Source: Gemmataceae bacterium
GTDB lineage: Bacteria; Planctomycetota; Planctomycetia; Gemmatales; Gemmataceae
Reading direction: 5' to 3'
Length of the DNA stretch: 49,175 bases
NCBI GenBank assembly: GCA_028288765.1
Contig: JAQGHQ010000105.1
Coordinates: 1 to 49,175 of the forward strand
Both the position numbers and the translations under genes were made by a program. How positions within the stretch are numbered: the first letter of the stretch is position 1; each line of letters begins with the position of its first letter. Below are positions 24,044-34,200 of the stretch, piece by piece. The notes under the pieces are model-generated. The model saw only the letters and a list, made by a program, of their open reading frames with translations, was not told the origin of the DNA and did no database searches.

Positions 24044-24325
24044 TTACTGCGCCCAGCCGACGTTCCGGAAGAGTCGCTCCTCGGCGGCGAGCCATTTTTC
24101 CTCGGTGTCGTACGTCCCGGCCTCGATCTCCCGGCGGACGCGGGCAACGAGTTCGTGACGGATGCCGTCCGCCCCGGGCTCCGTCGAACAGCCGGCCGGT
24201 CCGACGGCCGGGTCCGGGGCGGCGAGCGGGCGCCGGGCGAACCGGTCGGCCACCGGAGTGACGGACGTGCGTTCGACCAGGGCTACCCGCCACCGCTGCC
24301 AATGACACGGGGCTGAGTCACGCAT
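24044..24325 (-). CDS. Small protein with FlgM-like C-terminus
   Basis: A 93-residue cytosolic protein. The first half is low-complexity and Pro/Ala-rich. The second half (IRHELVARVRREIEAGTYDT, EEKWLAAEERLFRNV) is an amphipathic helical pair resembling the C-terminal part of FlgM-type anti-sigma factors. That similarity is from memory and short, so an unassigned small protein is equally acceptable. GGGAG lies about 10 bp upstream of the ATG. No flagellar genes are near. Confidence 0.5.
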   Translation of the reverse strand: MRDSAPCHWQRWRVALVERTSVTPVADRFARRPLAAPDPAVGPAGCSTEPGADGIRHELVARVRREIEAGTYDTEEKWLAAEERLFRNVGWAQ

Positions 24326-25040
24326 GGGTCTTCATCTCCCTGTCGGTGGCGCACCAGGCCGGCATCGGCGGCGCGTGGCCGACAGTCTTTCGGTGTGCGG
24401 GTCCGCGGGCCCGTTCAAACCCACAGAACCACACGACGGCTCACTCTCCCGCGGCCGACGGCCCGGGGTCACCCGGCCCGCGTTCGGGGCCGGATGACCA
24501 GGCACATCCTCGATCGGCCGTTCCCGGTGACTGCTCATCCTGAGAGCAGGGGCCGGGTCGATCTCCGGGCTGGTGCGGGCGGTTCCGCCGCCCCGGGATA
24601 CGGTTCACCTGTTCAGGCAACCGTGTCCCATTCTACGCATGTGTATCGTCGGGGGGCGCACAAACCCGTAACCGAATTCGATGCCCCCGGGTCCATCTTT
24701 CTCCGCCGCAAGTCCCGGCGAGTGCGTTACTCGGAACGTGCGCGGCGGGCGAGTCACGCGGCGGCCGGAACCACCTTTTCGTATCGGGTTTTTTGCAAAC
24801 CCCTCAAGCGGCACGCGGCTTGAGATAAATCGCCCGATCACTAGTCCCGCACTTCGCCCGCGCGACAGACCTACGACCCACGACAACTGCACGCATCGGA
24901 CACACCAGACCCACCATGCCCGGCGGAACCCCGCCGCCCGCAAGCCGCCCTTACATTTTGCCCAGAATCGCTCAGGAACCACTGGGGCGATCGAAGCACC
25001 AGGGCGGATCCCGGGTCCGATCGCTCGACGCACACCCGGC
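24326..25040. other. Long intergenic region, no gene seen
   Basis: About 715 bases without a convincing gene. Open frames on both strands (for example 24395-24823 and 24605-25126) have Arg/Gly/Pro-rich shadow-like translations and no ribosome binding sites. A small hairpin CTCAAGC-N8-GCTTGAG lies near 24805-24826. Composition at 24600-24960 is somewhat AT-richer than the flanks. Confidence 0.5.
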
Positions 25041-25757
25041 TCACGGGTTCGGTCCGGGATCCGGCGCCCACGCACCGGAAGCTTCACCCGCGGCGCGGAG
25101 CTTGTTCGACGCCAGGTGGGCTTCACGGGTCGGGGCGGGGTGGCGGTAGCCGCTGAGCGTCGCCCGGACGACTGCGGTCGCCGAGGCGATGTCGATCCGG
25201 TGGCCGGGCGACACGAACACCGGCTTCGCCCCGCCCGCCGACCGCAGCACCACCCCGACCTGTTCCCCGCCGGTCGTCAGAGGCGAGATCTCCCCTGCCG
25301 CCGGCCCCGGGTCGGAATACTCCCCGACCAGCCAACTCTTGGCACACCCGTGACACGGACGGCCGAGCCACAGCCCGAGGTGGCAAGCCAGCCCGAACCG
25401 CCGCGGGTGCGCGATCCCCTGTCCGTCGAGCATAACCACGTCCGGCGCACGACTCAATTCACCGATCGCTTTCAGTAGCGGCGGGACTTCCCGGAATGAC
25501 AGCAAACCCGGCACATACGGGAAAGTCACGCTGTCCGTCACGGTCCGGACCTCGACGACGGCGAGATCGGACGCCCGGAGCAGGGCCACCGCGGCGAACA
25601 GGAACGGCTGTTCCGTGTGGTAGGCAATGTCGCACCCGGCGACGAGTTCGAACGAACGGAGGGGCGTGGAAACGTCGACCCGGGAGGCGAGCTGGCGCTG
25701 GAGTTCGATCGCCTCGGCCGGGGTGGTGGGCCAGTCGTGAAGGCGTGGGATGTCCAT
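25041..25757 (-). CDS. nfi: Endonuclease V (deoxyinosine 3' endonuclease)
   Basis: A 238-residue DNA repair nuclease that cuts the second phosphodiester 3' of deoxyinosine. The motifs are all present: AGCDIAY with catalytic Asp, PYVPGLLSFREVPPLL, VMLDGQGIAHPRRFGLACHL, and the lysine in AKSWLVGEY. Length is typical. ATG 25755-25757 (MDIPRLHDWP) is chosen because the family N-terminus starts here; the frame is open 171 bp further upstream but is Arg/Pro-rich there. A gap of 145 bp separates it from the histidine kinase upstream on the same strand. Confidence 0.94.
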   Translation of the reverse strand: MDIPRLHDWPTTPAEAIELQRQLASRVDVSTPLRSFELVAGCDIAYHTEQPFLFAAVALLRASDLAVVEVRTVTDSVTFPYVPGLLSFREVPPLLKAIGELSRAPDVVMLDGQGIAHPRRFGLACHLGLWLGRPCHGCAKSWLVGEYSDPGPAAGEISPLTTGGEQVGVVLRSAGGAKPVFVSPGHRIDIASATAVVRATLSGYRHPAPTREAHLASNKLRAAGEASGAWAPDPGPNP

Positions 25758-25902
25758 GACGCGAGCCGTGTCTATTCCTCCGGTCCGGCCGGGCGGGGTA
25801 ATCTTCCGACAAGCCGCGGCGATACCGGGTTCACCGGTCGGAGCGGTTTTGCGGAGGAGCCGGGCGGGCGGGGGGCGTCGGCCCTTGACCGTTCGAGTTC
25901 CA

Positions 25903-27600
25903 TCACGGGGCTGACATTCCTTCCTCACCAGTGGGGAGAACCGCGGGTCGGTCCGGCGGCCCCGCCCCGGACTCGCGGCCCACCTCGTCCGACAGCTCGA
26001 AGTCGAGCAGGGGCTCGTCGGCCAGCTTCGCCGCGAGCCGGACGGTGAACGTGCTCCCGCGGCCGAGTTCGCTGTGCAGGGTCACGTCCCCGCCGAGCAG
26101 TTTCGCCAGCTCCCGGACGATCGACAGGCCGAGGCCGGTCCCGCCCTGCTCCCGGGTCATGGGGTTCGCCGCCTGGCGGAATTTCTCGAACACCAGCTCC
26201 TGTTCCTCCGGCGCGATCCCGACCCCCGTGTCGGCGACGGTGAACACGAGGTCGTTCCCGTCGCACGCGGCCCGGAGCGTCACCCGTCCCCCTTCCGGGG
26301 TGAACTTCACCGCATTCGAGAGCAGGTTGGTCAGGATCTGGTGTACCTTCCCGGCGTCCTGGCGGACCGGCGGCGTGGTCGGGTCCGCCAGCACCTTCAG
26401 GTCGATGTTCTTCTTCTCGGCCTGCTGGCGGAACATGGCGGCGGCGTGCTCGCACACGGTCGGGACGGCGAGCGGTTCCGGGTGCAGCCGCATCTTCCCG
26501 GCCTCGAGCTTCGCCAGTTCGAGGACGTCGTTGATCAGGGCCAGCAGCTGTTTCCCGCCCGTCATGATGTTCCCGGCGAACCGGTGCTGCTTGTCGCTCA
26601 GGTTCTCCGCCGCGAGCAGCACCTCGCTGAACCCGATGATGCTGTTCAGCGGCGTCCGGAGCTCGTGGCTCATGGTCGCCAGGAAGTCGCTCTTGAGCCG
26701 GTTGCTCTCGTACAGAGCCATGTTCACCCGGGCGAGCTCGTCCACCTTCCGGTCGAGGTCGGCGATCAGCTTCTTGTTCCGGTCCTGGATATTCGTCAGG
26801 TTCCGGAGCATCCGGTTGAACGCGTGCGACAGGTCCTCGAACTCGTCCCCGGTCTGGATCTCGCTCCGGATGTTGAGTTCCCCCTGGGCGATCGCCTCGG
26901 ACACCTCCTTGAGGTGCTTGACCGGCTTCACGATCACGTACCGGATGATCAGGTAGCTGCCGGCGATGATCAGGAGCGAGGTCCCGATGGCGAACGAGAT
27001 GAGGACCGCCCGGTTGGTGTGGAACCCCTCCTCGATGACCTGGGTCGAGAGGCGGATACGGACGACGGCCATGAGGTCGTCCGGCTTCAGGTCCGGCTTG
27101 GCCTTGTCCGCCCCGCCCATCTTCTCCGGGTTGGCGTGGCAGGCGATGCACGACGGCCCGGCCCGCAGCGCCCCGTAGTAGTAGAACACATTCTCCTTCG
27201 GGGCCTGCCGGGTTTCCTCGTTCTTCCGCGGGTCGGACATGAACCGGAACAGCGGGTTCAGGTCATCGGCGCCGGGCTGGTACACCGGGTCCTGGGTGAA
27301 CGGCTTGATGAGCTTGTAGTTGTACCCCTTCAGCTGGGTCGGCCAGTGGGCTTCGTTGAGCTTCTGGAAGTCGTCGACCGCCTGGAGCTGTTCGCCCTTC
27401 ACGTGCAGCCGGGCGACGATCGGGGAGAGGATGGCCCGGCCGGTCGTCTCGAGCTGTTCGTAGGCGAGGTCCTCGGTCTGCCGGGCGTACACCCAGAAGC
27501 TGCCGGTCATCAGGATCAGCACCCCGGCCCCGAGCAGCCACCGGCACTTCCGCTCCAGGCTGGTCTCGCCGAGAAGTCGCTTGAAGGCGCGATAGGACAT
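25903..27600 (-). CDS. Membrane histidine kinase with CxxCH heme-type sensor
   Basis: A 565-residue sensor kinase. TM1 is about 21-38 and TM2 about 197-223, with an extracytoplasmic domain between that carries CIACH (151-155), the c-type heme attachment motif. With the NEAHWPTQLKGY-like segment this fits DUF3365/Tll0287-like redox or gas sensors. A HAMP segment follows (about 221-275). The HisKA domain has the phospho-accepting H312 in SHELRTPLNS, then the HATPase with HQILTNLLSNAVKF, DTGVGI and GGTGLGLSIV. The last 50 residues are acidic and unstructured. No response regulator is encoded adjacent. Heme binding is inferred from the motif. Confidence 0.92.
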   Translation of the reverse strand: MSYRAFKRLLGETSLERKCRWLLGAGVLILMTGSFWVYARQTEDLAYEQLETTGRAILSPIVARLHVKGEQLQAVDDFQKLNEAHWPTQLKGYNYKLIKPFTQDPVYQPGADDLNPLFRFMSDPRKNEETRQAPKENVFYYYGALRAGPSCIACHANPEKMGGADKAKPDLKPDDLMAVVRIRLSTQVIEEGFHTNRAVLISFAIGTSLLIIAGSYLIIRYVIVKPVKHLKEVSEAIAQGELNIRSEIQTGDEFEDLSHAFNRMLRNLTNIQDRNKKLIADLDRKVDELARVNMALYESNRLKSDFLATMSHELRTPLNSIIGFSEVLLAAENLSDKQHRFAGNIMTGGKQLLALINDVLELAKLEAGKMRLHPEPLAVPTVCEHAAAMFRQQAEKKNIDLKVLADPTTPPVRQDAGKVHQILTNLLSNAVKFTPEGGRVTLRAACDGNDLVFTVADTGVGIAPEEQELVFEKFRQAANPMTREQGGTGLGLSIVRELAKLLGGDVTLHSELGRGSTFTVRLAAKLADEPLLDFELSDEVGRESGAGPPDRPAVLPTGEEGMSAP

Positions 27601-27610
27601 GAAGGCAACT

Positions 27611-27755
27611 CACCACAAAGGCACGAAGGCGGCACAAAGGACCACTAAGAAGGCACGGCCGGCCGGAGAAAACAGGGTATTGCCAGCTGGCCTCATCGTA
27701 TGCCTTCCTGTGTCTTCTTCGTGGTCCTTTGTGCCGCCTTCGTGCCTTTGTGGTG
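27611..27755. repeat. Perfect 35-bp inverted repeat at the 3' end of mutM
   Basis: Positions 27611-27645 are the exact reverse complement of 27721-27755 (CACCACAAAGGCACGAAGGC start, 35 bp). The match continues imperfectly inward (TAAGAAGGCAC against GAAGAAGACAC). The right arm lies inside the mutM coding sequence, the left arm between mutM and the histidine kinase. It may act as a terminator for mutM. Confidence 0.85.
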
Positions 27756-28589
27756 CGTCGGTTGGCACGACGGGCAGAAGTGCGACGATCGGCCCGACAG
27801 GCGGACGCACGCGATCGCGGTGCCGCACGCCCGGCACGGGTCCCCGGTCCGGCCGTAGACGCGGAACTCGTTCTGGAACCCGCCCCGCAGCCCCGAGCCG
27901 CCGACGTAGTCGCGGATCGTCGAGCCGCGGTACTCGATCGCCTTCGTCAGCACGGTCTCGATGGCCCCGCGAAGCCGGTCGGCGTCGGCCGGGGTGAGCG
28001 ACTTCCCGCGCCGCTGCGGGTGCAGACCGGCGAGGGAGCACGCCTCGTCGGCATAAATGTTCCCGACCCCGGCGACGACCCGCTGGTCGAGCAGGACGGC
28101 CTTCAGAGTGCGTGACGTGCCGCGGACGGCCTGCCGGAAGTACGCCGGGTCGAGCCCGAACGGCTCCGGGCCGAGGCCGTTCTGCTCGAAGAACGCTTCG
28201 ACCTCGGCTTCGTCGGCGTGAAAGGTGACGGACCCGAACCGGCGGGGATCGCGGAACCGCAACTCGCGCCCTTGGTGGAGTTCGAGGACGAGGTGCAGGT
28301 GGTCGGGCGCGGGGTGGGCCCCATCGACGGCGGTGAACTGCCCGGTCATCCCGAGATGGAGGATGAGCCGGGGGGCGGAGACGGCCCTACCGGAGATGAG
28401 GTTCACGACCATCCATTTCCCGCGCCGCCGGATGCCCTCGATCCGCGTCCCGGCGACCAGCGGGTTCCATTTCGCCTGCCACGGCTTGCGGAGTTTCTTC
28501 GGCCCGTGGCGGACCGCCCGGATTGTGCGGCCGACGACCAGCGGGCGCAGGTCCCGGACGACGGTTTCCACCTCCGGCAGTTCGGGCAT
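27693..28589 (-). CDS. mutM: Formamidopyrimidine-DNA glycosylase
   Basis: A 298-residue Fpg/MutM that removes 8-oxoguanine and formamidopyrimidines. The N-terminal PELPEVETV places the catalytic Pro directly after Met, with Glu next to it. Other motifs are LILHLGMTGQF, GVGNIYADEAC, the helix-two-turn-helix region, and the zinc finger CRACG...FCPSCQ. Family proteins normally end at the CPSCQ. Here about 21 further residues follow (THHKGTKAAQRTTKKTQEGI), translated directly from the inverted repeat at 27721-27755 and its flank. The repeat has thus removed the original stop codon region. Confidence 0.96.
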   Translation of the reverse strand: MPELPEVETVVRDLRPLVVGRTIRAVRHGPKKLRKPWQAKWNPLVAGTRIEGIRRRGKWMVVNLISGRAVSAPRLILHLGMTGQFTAVDGAHPAPDHLHLVLELHQGRELRFRDPRRFGSVTFHADEAEVEAFFEQNGLGPEPFGLDPAYFRQAVRGTSRTLKAVLLDQRVVAGVGNIYADEACSLAGLHPQRRGKSLTPADADRLRGAIETVLTKAIEYRGSTIRDYVGGSGLRGGFQNEFRVYGRTGDPCRACGTAIACVRLSGRSSHFCPSCQPTHHKGTKAAQRTTKKTQEGIR

Positions 28590-28694
28590 GGCTCCTCCAC
28601 ATGGGACAGTGGGTCGATTTTACCAGTCCGCACAGTCCGATCCCACCCGAGCTGTGTCCTCCATCTGGAACGAGGGCTCGTCGGGCCAAACCCC

Positions 28695-28711
28695 GGCCGG
28701 CAAAGCCGGCC
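28695..28711. repeat. Short palindrome, GGCCGGC-AAA-GCCGGCC
   Basis: A perfect 7-bp stem with a 3-nt loop, followed by CTAC as in the related copies at 44426-44525. It lies downstream of the HTH gene's stop. Confidence 0.6.
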
Positions 28712-28725
28712 CTACACGGACGGGG

Positions 28726-29514
28726 CTACGCCATCCCGAACCGTCCGAGCGCGGTCGCCAACCCGGCCGAGAGTCGATCCGTCTGGTCCGGGCACGGCCG
28801 GCCCTCCTTCCCGGAACCGATCTCGGCCGGAGGCGGGAGGGGTGGGCGACCGTTCCGTCTCTGCCGAGGGAGCCCGCCGGCCGGTCGGTGACAGTCCGTG
28901 ACAGGTTTTGACAGGTTCCCGGCGGATTGGCCGCTCGCTTCTGCCGCGATACCCAGGTTGACCGAGAGAGACTCACCCGAGCGGGTGTCACGAGAGGAAC
29001 CGGGAGCGGGAACCTCGCCGGCGGGGACAACGATCTCGCGGGGCGGGACCAGCTGATCGGACCGCGGGTCGACCCTGGCAGCGACAACCGGTGGCGGCGC
29101 GGCCGCGGGTTGCTCGTGGCCGGCGGCCGGCACGTGTGCGGGAGTCTCGTCCGTGTCCGGGGAGAACGTGTCCGGACCGAGCAGCCCGGCGCGGCGGTCC
29201 CGGTCGTTGAATTTCAACGCCAGCTCGATCACCGTCTTCGCGGCCCGGAGCTGGGTGGATTCGGACCGGCTTATGAGGAGGCGGCGGAGGGTCTGGCAGG
29301 CCTCGACCGTTTCGGTCGTGATCTGGCCGTTAATGGTGTCCAGGAGGACCGCCCGGAGTTCGGCCACCCGGGTCCGGAAGCCGGGTTCCCGCAGCCGCCG
29401 GTAGGCGGTGCTCTCGCTGACCCCGGCGGTCTGCGCGGCGCCGGTGATCGTCCGGCCGGATGCCAGGGCGTGGGCCAGGATTTCGTCCGCGGTCTGTTGG
29501 GTCTGCAACGCCAT
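28726..29514 (-). CDS. Helix-turn-helix protein
   Basis: A 262-residue protein. Residues about 8-50 contain a helix-turn-helix (ASGRTITGAAQTAGVSESTA, YRRLREPGF), similar to small-terminase or homeodomain-like DNA-binding domains. Residues 52-105 are helical (LLDTINGQITTETVEACQTL). From about 115 onward the protein is Pro/Ala/Arg-rich and looks disordered. The C-terminal 60-80 residues overlap repeat-like DNA, so the original end may have been earlier. The DNA target is unknown; a phage origin is possible but unsupported by its neighbours. Confidence 0.68.
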   Translation of the reverse strand: MALQTQQTADEILAHALASGRTITGAAQTAGVSESTAYRRLREPGFRTRVAELRAVLLDTINGQITTETVEACQTLRRLLISRSESTQLRAAKTVIELALKFNDRDRRAGLLGPDTFSPDTDETPAHVPAAGHEQPAAAPPPVVAARVDPRSDQLVPPREIVVPAGEVPAPGSSRDTRSGESLSVNLGIAAEASGQSAGNLSKPVTDCHRPAGGLPRQRRNGRPPLPPPAEIGSGKEGRPCPDQTDRLSAGLATALGRFGMA

Positions 29515-29547
29515 GCGTAGTTACCTCGGGGTGTTAAACACCAACTT

Positions 29548-29657
29548 GCTTTGTTGAACCCCTGGGTCGCTGGCGGGCCGCCACGGAGGGCGGCCCCTAC
29601 AAACCCTGGTCCGGGAGGGGGCCGCCCTCCGTGGCGGCCCGAGCCTTTCAACAAAGC
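29548..29657. mobile_element. MITE-like 110-bp inverted-repeat element
   Basis: Ends GCTTTGTTGAA (29548-29558) and TTCAACAAAGC (29647-29657) are exact inverted copies. Inside are two REP cores in opposite order: GGGCCGCC-ACGGAG-GGCGGCCC and GGGCCGCC-CTCCGT-GGCGGCCC. The whole folds as one large stem. It resembles a non-autonomous miniature element or a paired REP (BIME-like) unit; target duplication was not evident. Confidence 0.6.
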
Positions 29658-30014
29658 CACACCAACGCTCAACGCCGATCTATCCTCAGAATAAGCATCG
29701 CATCCTGATATGCAATACCAGAATCGTGACGGATGGCGGGGCAGGAAACCCTGTCCCCGTGCGTACAGGTTCCAGCCGCGGGTGTGGTGACCACCCCTCT
29801 TGATCCCCCCGCAACCGGGGGAGACCCGACCCGGGCGGCGGTGGAGGTCCGGCTCCCTCCCCGGTTGCGGGGAGGGACGGGGTGGGGTCGAATTCCTCTC
29901 GCCGCTCGCTGATACCCCGTTTGCCGTTCGGCCTTCCCCGTCCTTGAACCCGACCCCCTCTTCTGACAGAAAAGACGGTACCGTTTTCCTGCCCCAGCCG
30001 GACCGAGTACCGTC
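29658..30014. other. Leader region of trpB with a second palindrome
   Basis: No gene seen. CCCCGCAACCGGGG (29807-29820) and CCCCGGTTGCGGGG (29859-29872) form a 14-bp perfect inverted repeat. The stretch 29660-29720 is AT-richer. No tryptophan-rich leader peptide or obvious attenuator was found before trpB. Confidence 0.5.
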
Positions 30015-31232
30015 ATGCCGACGACGACTTCCTCCCCCGTCTCCGCCGTACCCGACGCCCGCGGGCGGTTCGGCCCTTATGGCGGGCGGTTTGTCCCCGA
30101 AACCCTGATGTTCGCCCTCGACCAGCTCGACAAGGCGTACCAGGAGGCGAAGCACGACCCCGCATTCCAGGCCGAGTTCCACCGGCTCCTGAACGAGTAC
30201 GTCGGCCGGCCGAGCCGGCTGTACTTCGCCGAACGGTTGACGAAGGAAGCCGGCGGCGCTCGCATTTACCTGAAGCGGGAAGACCTGAACCACACCGGCG
30301 CGCACAAGATCAATAACGCCCTCGGCCAGGCGATGTTGACGCGGCGGATGGGCAAGAAGCGGGTGATCGCCGAGACCGGGGCCGGGATGCACGGGGTCGC
30401 CACCGCCACCGCCGCCGCCCTCTTCGGCATGACCTGCCGGGTGTACATGGGGTCGGAGGACGTCCGCCGGCAGGAGCTGAACGTCTTCCGGATGCGGGCG
30501 ATGGGGACTGAAGTCTTCCCGGTCACGTCCGGGAGCAAGACGCTCAAGGACGCCACGAACGAGGCCATGCGGGAGTGGATGAGCACGGTCGAGGACACGC
30601 ACTACATCATCGGTTCGGTCGTGGGCCCGCACCCGTTCCCGATGATGGTCCGGGATTTCCAGTCCGTGATCGGCATCGAAACGAAGCAGCAGTGCCGGGA
30701 CCTGGTGGGCCGGTTGCCGGACGTGGTGGTGGCGTGTGTCGGCGGGGGGAGCAACGCGGCGGGGATATTCTACCCGTTCGTCGAGGACGCGGGTGTGGAG
30801 CTGGTGGGCGTCGAGGCCGGCGGGCACGGGGCGGCGCTCGGCGGGCACGCCGCCACGCTGAGCTACGGCAAGCCGGGGGTGCTGCACGGCAGCTTCAGCT
30901 ACGTCCTCCAGGACGACGACGGCCAGACCGCCCCGGTGCATTCGGTGTCGGCCGGGCTGGACTACCCCGGGGTCGGGCCGGAGCACAGCTACTGGCACGA
31001 CGCCGACCGGGTGCGGTACTGCAACGTGACCGACAAGGAGGCCCTCGACGCGTTCCAGCTGTGCGGCCGACTGGAGGGCATCCTCCCCGCGCTGGAGACC
31101 GCCCATGCCGTGGTCGAAACCATGCGGATCGCGGCGAAGCGGGACAAGGACGACGTGGTGGTCCTGTGCTTCAGCGGCCGGGGCGACAAGGATTGCGCCG
31201 AGGTGGCCCGGCTGACGGCGAAGCAGGGGTGA
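30015..31232 (+). CDS. trpB: Tryptophan synthase beta chain
   Basis: A 405-residue PLP enzyme joining indole and serine to tryptophan. It has the full N-terminus [16 protein letters not shown], the PLP lysine K98 in [15 protein letters not shown], the [12 protein letters not shown] loop, the phosphate-binding [10 protein letters not shown] and the C-terminal SGRGDKD. Length is typical of the TrpB1 type that pairs with TrpA. No trpA or other trp gene lies next to it, so the pathway is dispersed, as is common in planctomycetes. Confidence 0.98.
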   Translation: MPTTTSSPVSAVPDARGRFGPYGGRFVPETLMFALDQLDKAYQEAKHDPAFQAEFHRLLNEYVGRPSRLYFAERLTKEAGGARIYLKREDLNHTGAHKINNALGQAMLTRRMGKKRVIAETGAGMHGVATATAAALFGMTCRVYMGSEDVRRQELNVFRMRAMGTEVFPVTSGSKTLKDATNEAMREWMSTVEDTHYIIGSVVGPHPFPMMVRDFQSVIGIETKQQCRDLVGRLPDVVVACVGGGSNAAGIFYPFVEDAGVELVGVEAGGHGAALGGHAATLSYGKPGVLHGSFSYVLQDDDGQTAPVHSVSAGLDYPGVGPEHSYWHDADRVRYCNVTDKEALDAFQLCGRLEGILPALETAHAVVETMRIAAKRDKDDVVVLCFSGRGDKDCAEVARLTAKQG

Positions 31233-31267
31233 CCGCGGTCGCCGCGCCCGATCCGTCTTCATTCCGG

Positions 31268-34200
31268 CTACATGGGTACCAGATAGGTCCCTGCGAGGCG
31301 GTCCTGGGGCGGGCGGACTGGATACCGCACGGCGACGACCAGGTACACCGGGAGCAGCGCGAGCGCGACGAGCCACAGGCCCGCGTACAGATAGACCTGT
31401 CGGGGGTGGTACACCTGGAGCCACACCGACCCGGCGAGGAGTGCGACTACGGGCAGCCACACCGCCGCCGCCCGGACCGCGTACTGCCGGCGGTACGCCC
31501 GCCGCCCGTCCGCCCGGACCACCGCGATCCCGGTCAGGATCATCGACACCCCGCCGCGCAGCACTGCCGCCCCCACCACCCACGCGAGCGGGACGGCCAC
31601 GAGTACCGCCCACACCGGTCCGGCCTCCGGGTCCCACGGAGACGCCCCCCGCCCGGCCGGCATCTTCTCCGGGGCCGCCGCCCAGACGAGCAGGTCCCGT
31701 TCCGCCCGAAGGTCGAATTCCCCCTTGCGGGGGCCGTCGTCGATCGTCCGGTTGAACTCGTCCAGGACGAACCGCTGCGGCGGGAGGAGCGCCCGCCGGC
31801 GGGCGTCCGCCTCTTCCTGCTTCCGGGCCCGCAGGCCCTCGATCCGGGCCGCCGCCCTGGGGTTGTTGAGAGCCGCCGCGGCCCCTTGAAGGCGGGCCAG
31901 TTCGTCCCGCTTCGCCGGGTCGCGGAGGGCGCCCAGGACGTTGTCCGCCTGCCCGGTGCGGGTCTCCGCCCGGTGCGCCAGTACGAGCGCCACCGCGCCG
32001 GCCAGGCCGAACATCAGGAACAGGCCGGAGCTCAGGATGGCCGCCTGGATGCCGAGCTGGGCGGCCCGCAGGGAGGGGGTCACTTCCGGCGAGTGGGCGT
32101 GCGTGTCGAGCAGGTCGCGGTGCAGGCCGGCGAGCGAGGAATACCCGTCCGGGGCGAACAGCTTCGTGAGCATCGGGCCGGCGTGCGGCGGGACCGGGGC
32201 GTGAACCCCCGGCCCGGCCCGGCCCCCACGACCCGGCGGGTAGGCGGTCACCCGCGGCCGGCCCTCCAGCGTCAGTGACGCGACCTGACGGAGCAGCGAG
32301 AGGGCGACGGAAATCCCTTCCCCGGAGGGCGAGACGATCACCCTCCGGCTGCCGTCTTCCCCTTCCTTCTCGGGGAACAGGGTCGAGGGGGTCGGCTTTC
32401 GTACCGGCATCGGGAAGTCCAACACCCGCACCCGGCCGTTCGGTTCGACCCACACCTGGTCGAGCCCGAGCCGGGCGGGGATCGAGCCATCGGCCTGCGC
32501 CGCCTGGAGCTCATCAACGAGTTGTTCGACCAGGAACCGGGCGTCGGCCCACGGGAGGGGGCGGTCGGGCCGGACCGTGTCGGCGAGCGGGGCCCCGACC
32601 GGGGCGGCGAAGGCGGTCCAGTCGAGATCCCGACCGCCCCACCGCACCGCCCCCTGACCGAGCCGGCGGAGACGAGTCGGCCGGGCGACCTCGGTCGGGG
32701 CGGGGGGAATCGGGTCGCCGTCGGCCGGCCGCAACCAGAGTAGCACCCGCCGGCCGAGAGCCCGGTCCTCGGCGGCCCACACCTGTTCCCCGGCCGGGTC
32801 GGCCCACACCCGCCCCCGGACCGCGTACCCCGCGACCGTCACCGGGAGGGGGTCCGACCCGGCCGCCGGGAGCACGTCGTCGAGCGGGTTCGGGTAGCGG
32901 GAGGTGAGCCGGAGTTTCCGGGCCGGGAGCGGGCGGCGGGTGACGTGGCACCCGCTGGCGAAGTCGTGGACCCCGCGGTAGCCGCCCGACGTCCGCCGCA
33001 GCTGGATCAGCAACCCGAACACCCCGAGCCCGAACGCCGCCACCCCGCCCGCGGCCCCCCCGCCCGCCGTCGGGGCGAAGAACACCCACAGGACGAGCGC
33101 CTCGAACACCCCCGCCCGGACCGCGCCCCGGACCAGCCCCGGCGGGCCGGTCTTCCCGACCCGGCTGACCCGGAGCCCGAGTAGGGCTTTCCCGACGGTC
33201 GCCCCGAACAGCCCTTCCAGGACGGCGAAGTAGACCGGCCACCCGACCCACCCGGCCGAGTCCAGGGCGACGGCGGCCGGGTGGTCGGCCCCGGCCAGGG
33301 ACAGGATGACCTCCAGCGGGAGGAGGACGAACAGGATCAGTACGAGGGCGTCGAGCAGGTACGCCCCGACGAGCAGCCGGGGGCGGGCCGGGATCTGCCG
33401 GGCCGGGAGGAGGTCGACCAGTGCCTCGCGGAGCTCGTCGAGCGACTGCCAGCGGCGGTCGCGGGCCCGCTCCAGCCCTTTCATCACGGCCTTTTCGAGC
33501 GCCCGGGGCACGTCCGGCCGCCGCCCGCAGATCGGCGGCGGCGGCTCCGAGATCGCCCGGACGAGAGCGGCGGTCACGCTCTCGTGGTGGTACGGGGCCT
33601 CCCCGCAGAGCAGGTAATAGAGCGTCGCGCAGACCGAATACACGTCCGACCCGTAATCCAGCGGCTCGCCGCGGATCTGTTCCGGGGACGCGAACAACAC
33701 GGTCCCGAGGAACGCCCCGGTCTGGGTGAGTTGGCGGTCCTGCGAGCCGGCGAGCGACTTCGACAGCCCGAAGTCGCCGACCTTCACCCGGCCGTCGGCC
33801 GTCAGGAAACAGTTGGACGGCTTCACGTCGCGGTGGAGGACGCCGAGCCGGTGCGCCTCGGCGAGCCCGTCGATCACGTCCAGGATGTGGGCGACGGCGG
33901 CGTTCGGCGGGAGCGCGCCGGCCTGGTCGACGAGGTCTTTGAGGGTCCGGCCGGGCATCAGCTCCATGACGATGTACGGCCGCCCGGCGTCGGTGTCGGC
34001 GGCGAGGACGAACACGCACCGGGGGTGCGTCAGCTGGCTGGCGAGTCGGCCTTCCTGGCGGAACCGCTCGACCGACGCGGGGCTCGCCGCGAGCCGGGAC
34101 GACAGCAGCTTGACGGCGACGCGGTGCCCGGTGCCGGGGGCTTCGGCCTCGTACACCGTTCCCATCCCGCCGGCCCCGATGACCCGCAGGAGCCGATACC

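Noticed and set aside
24395..24823. 142-residue plus-strand frame in the long gap
   Set aside because: No ribosome binding site and a composition like non-coding GC-rich DNA; left as intergenic.
25931..27648. Two long plus-strand open frames opposite the histidine kinase
   Set aside because: Mirror images of the kinase coding strand; high GC keeps stops rare in antisense frames.
29658..30014. Tryptophan attenuator before trpB
   Set aside because: No Trp-rich leader peptide or alternating terminator pair was found; the palindrome present looks like a repeat element.
30575..32278. 567-residue plus-strand frame running from trpB into the kinase gene
   Set aside because: It is out of frame with trpB and antisense to the kinase C-terminus.
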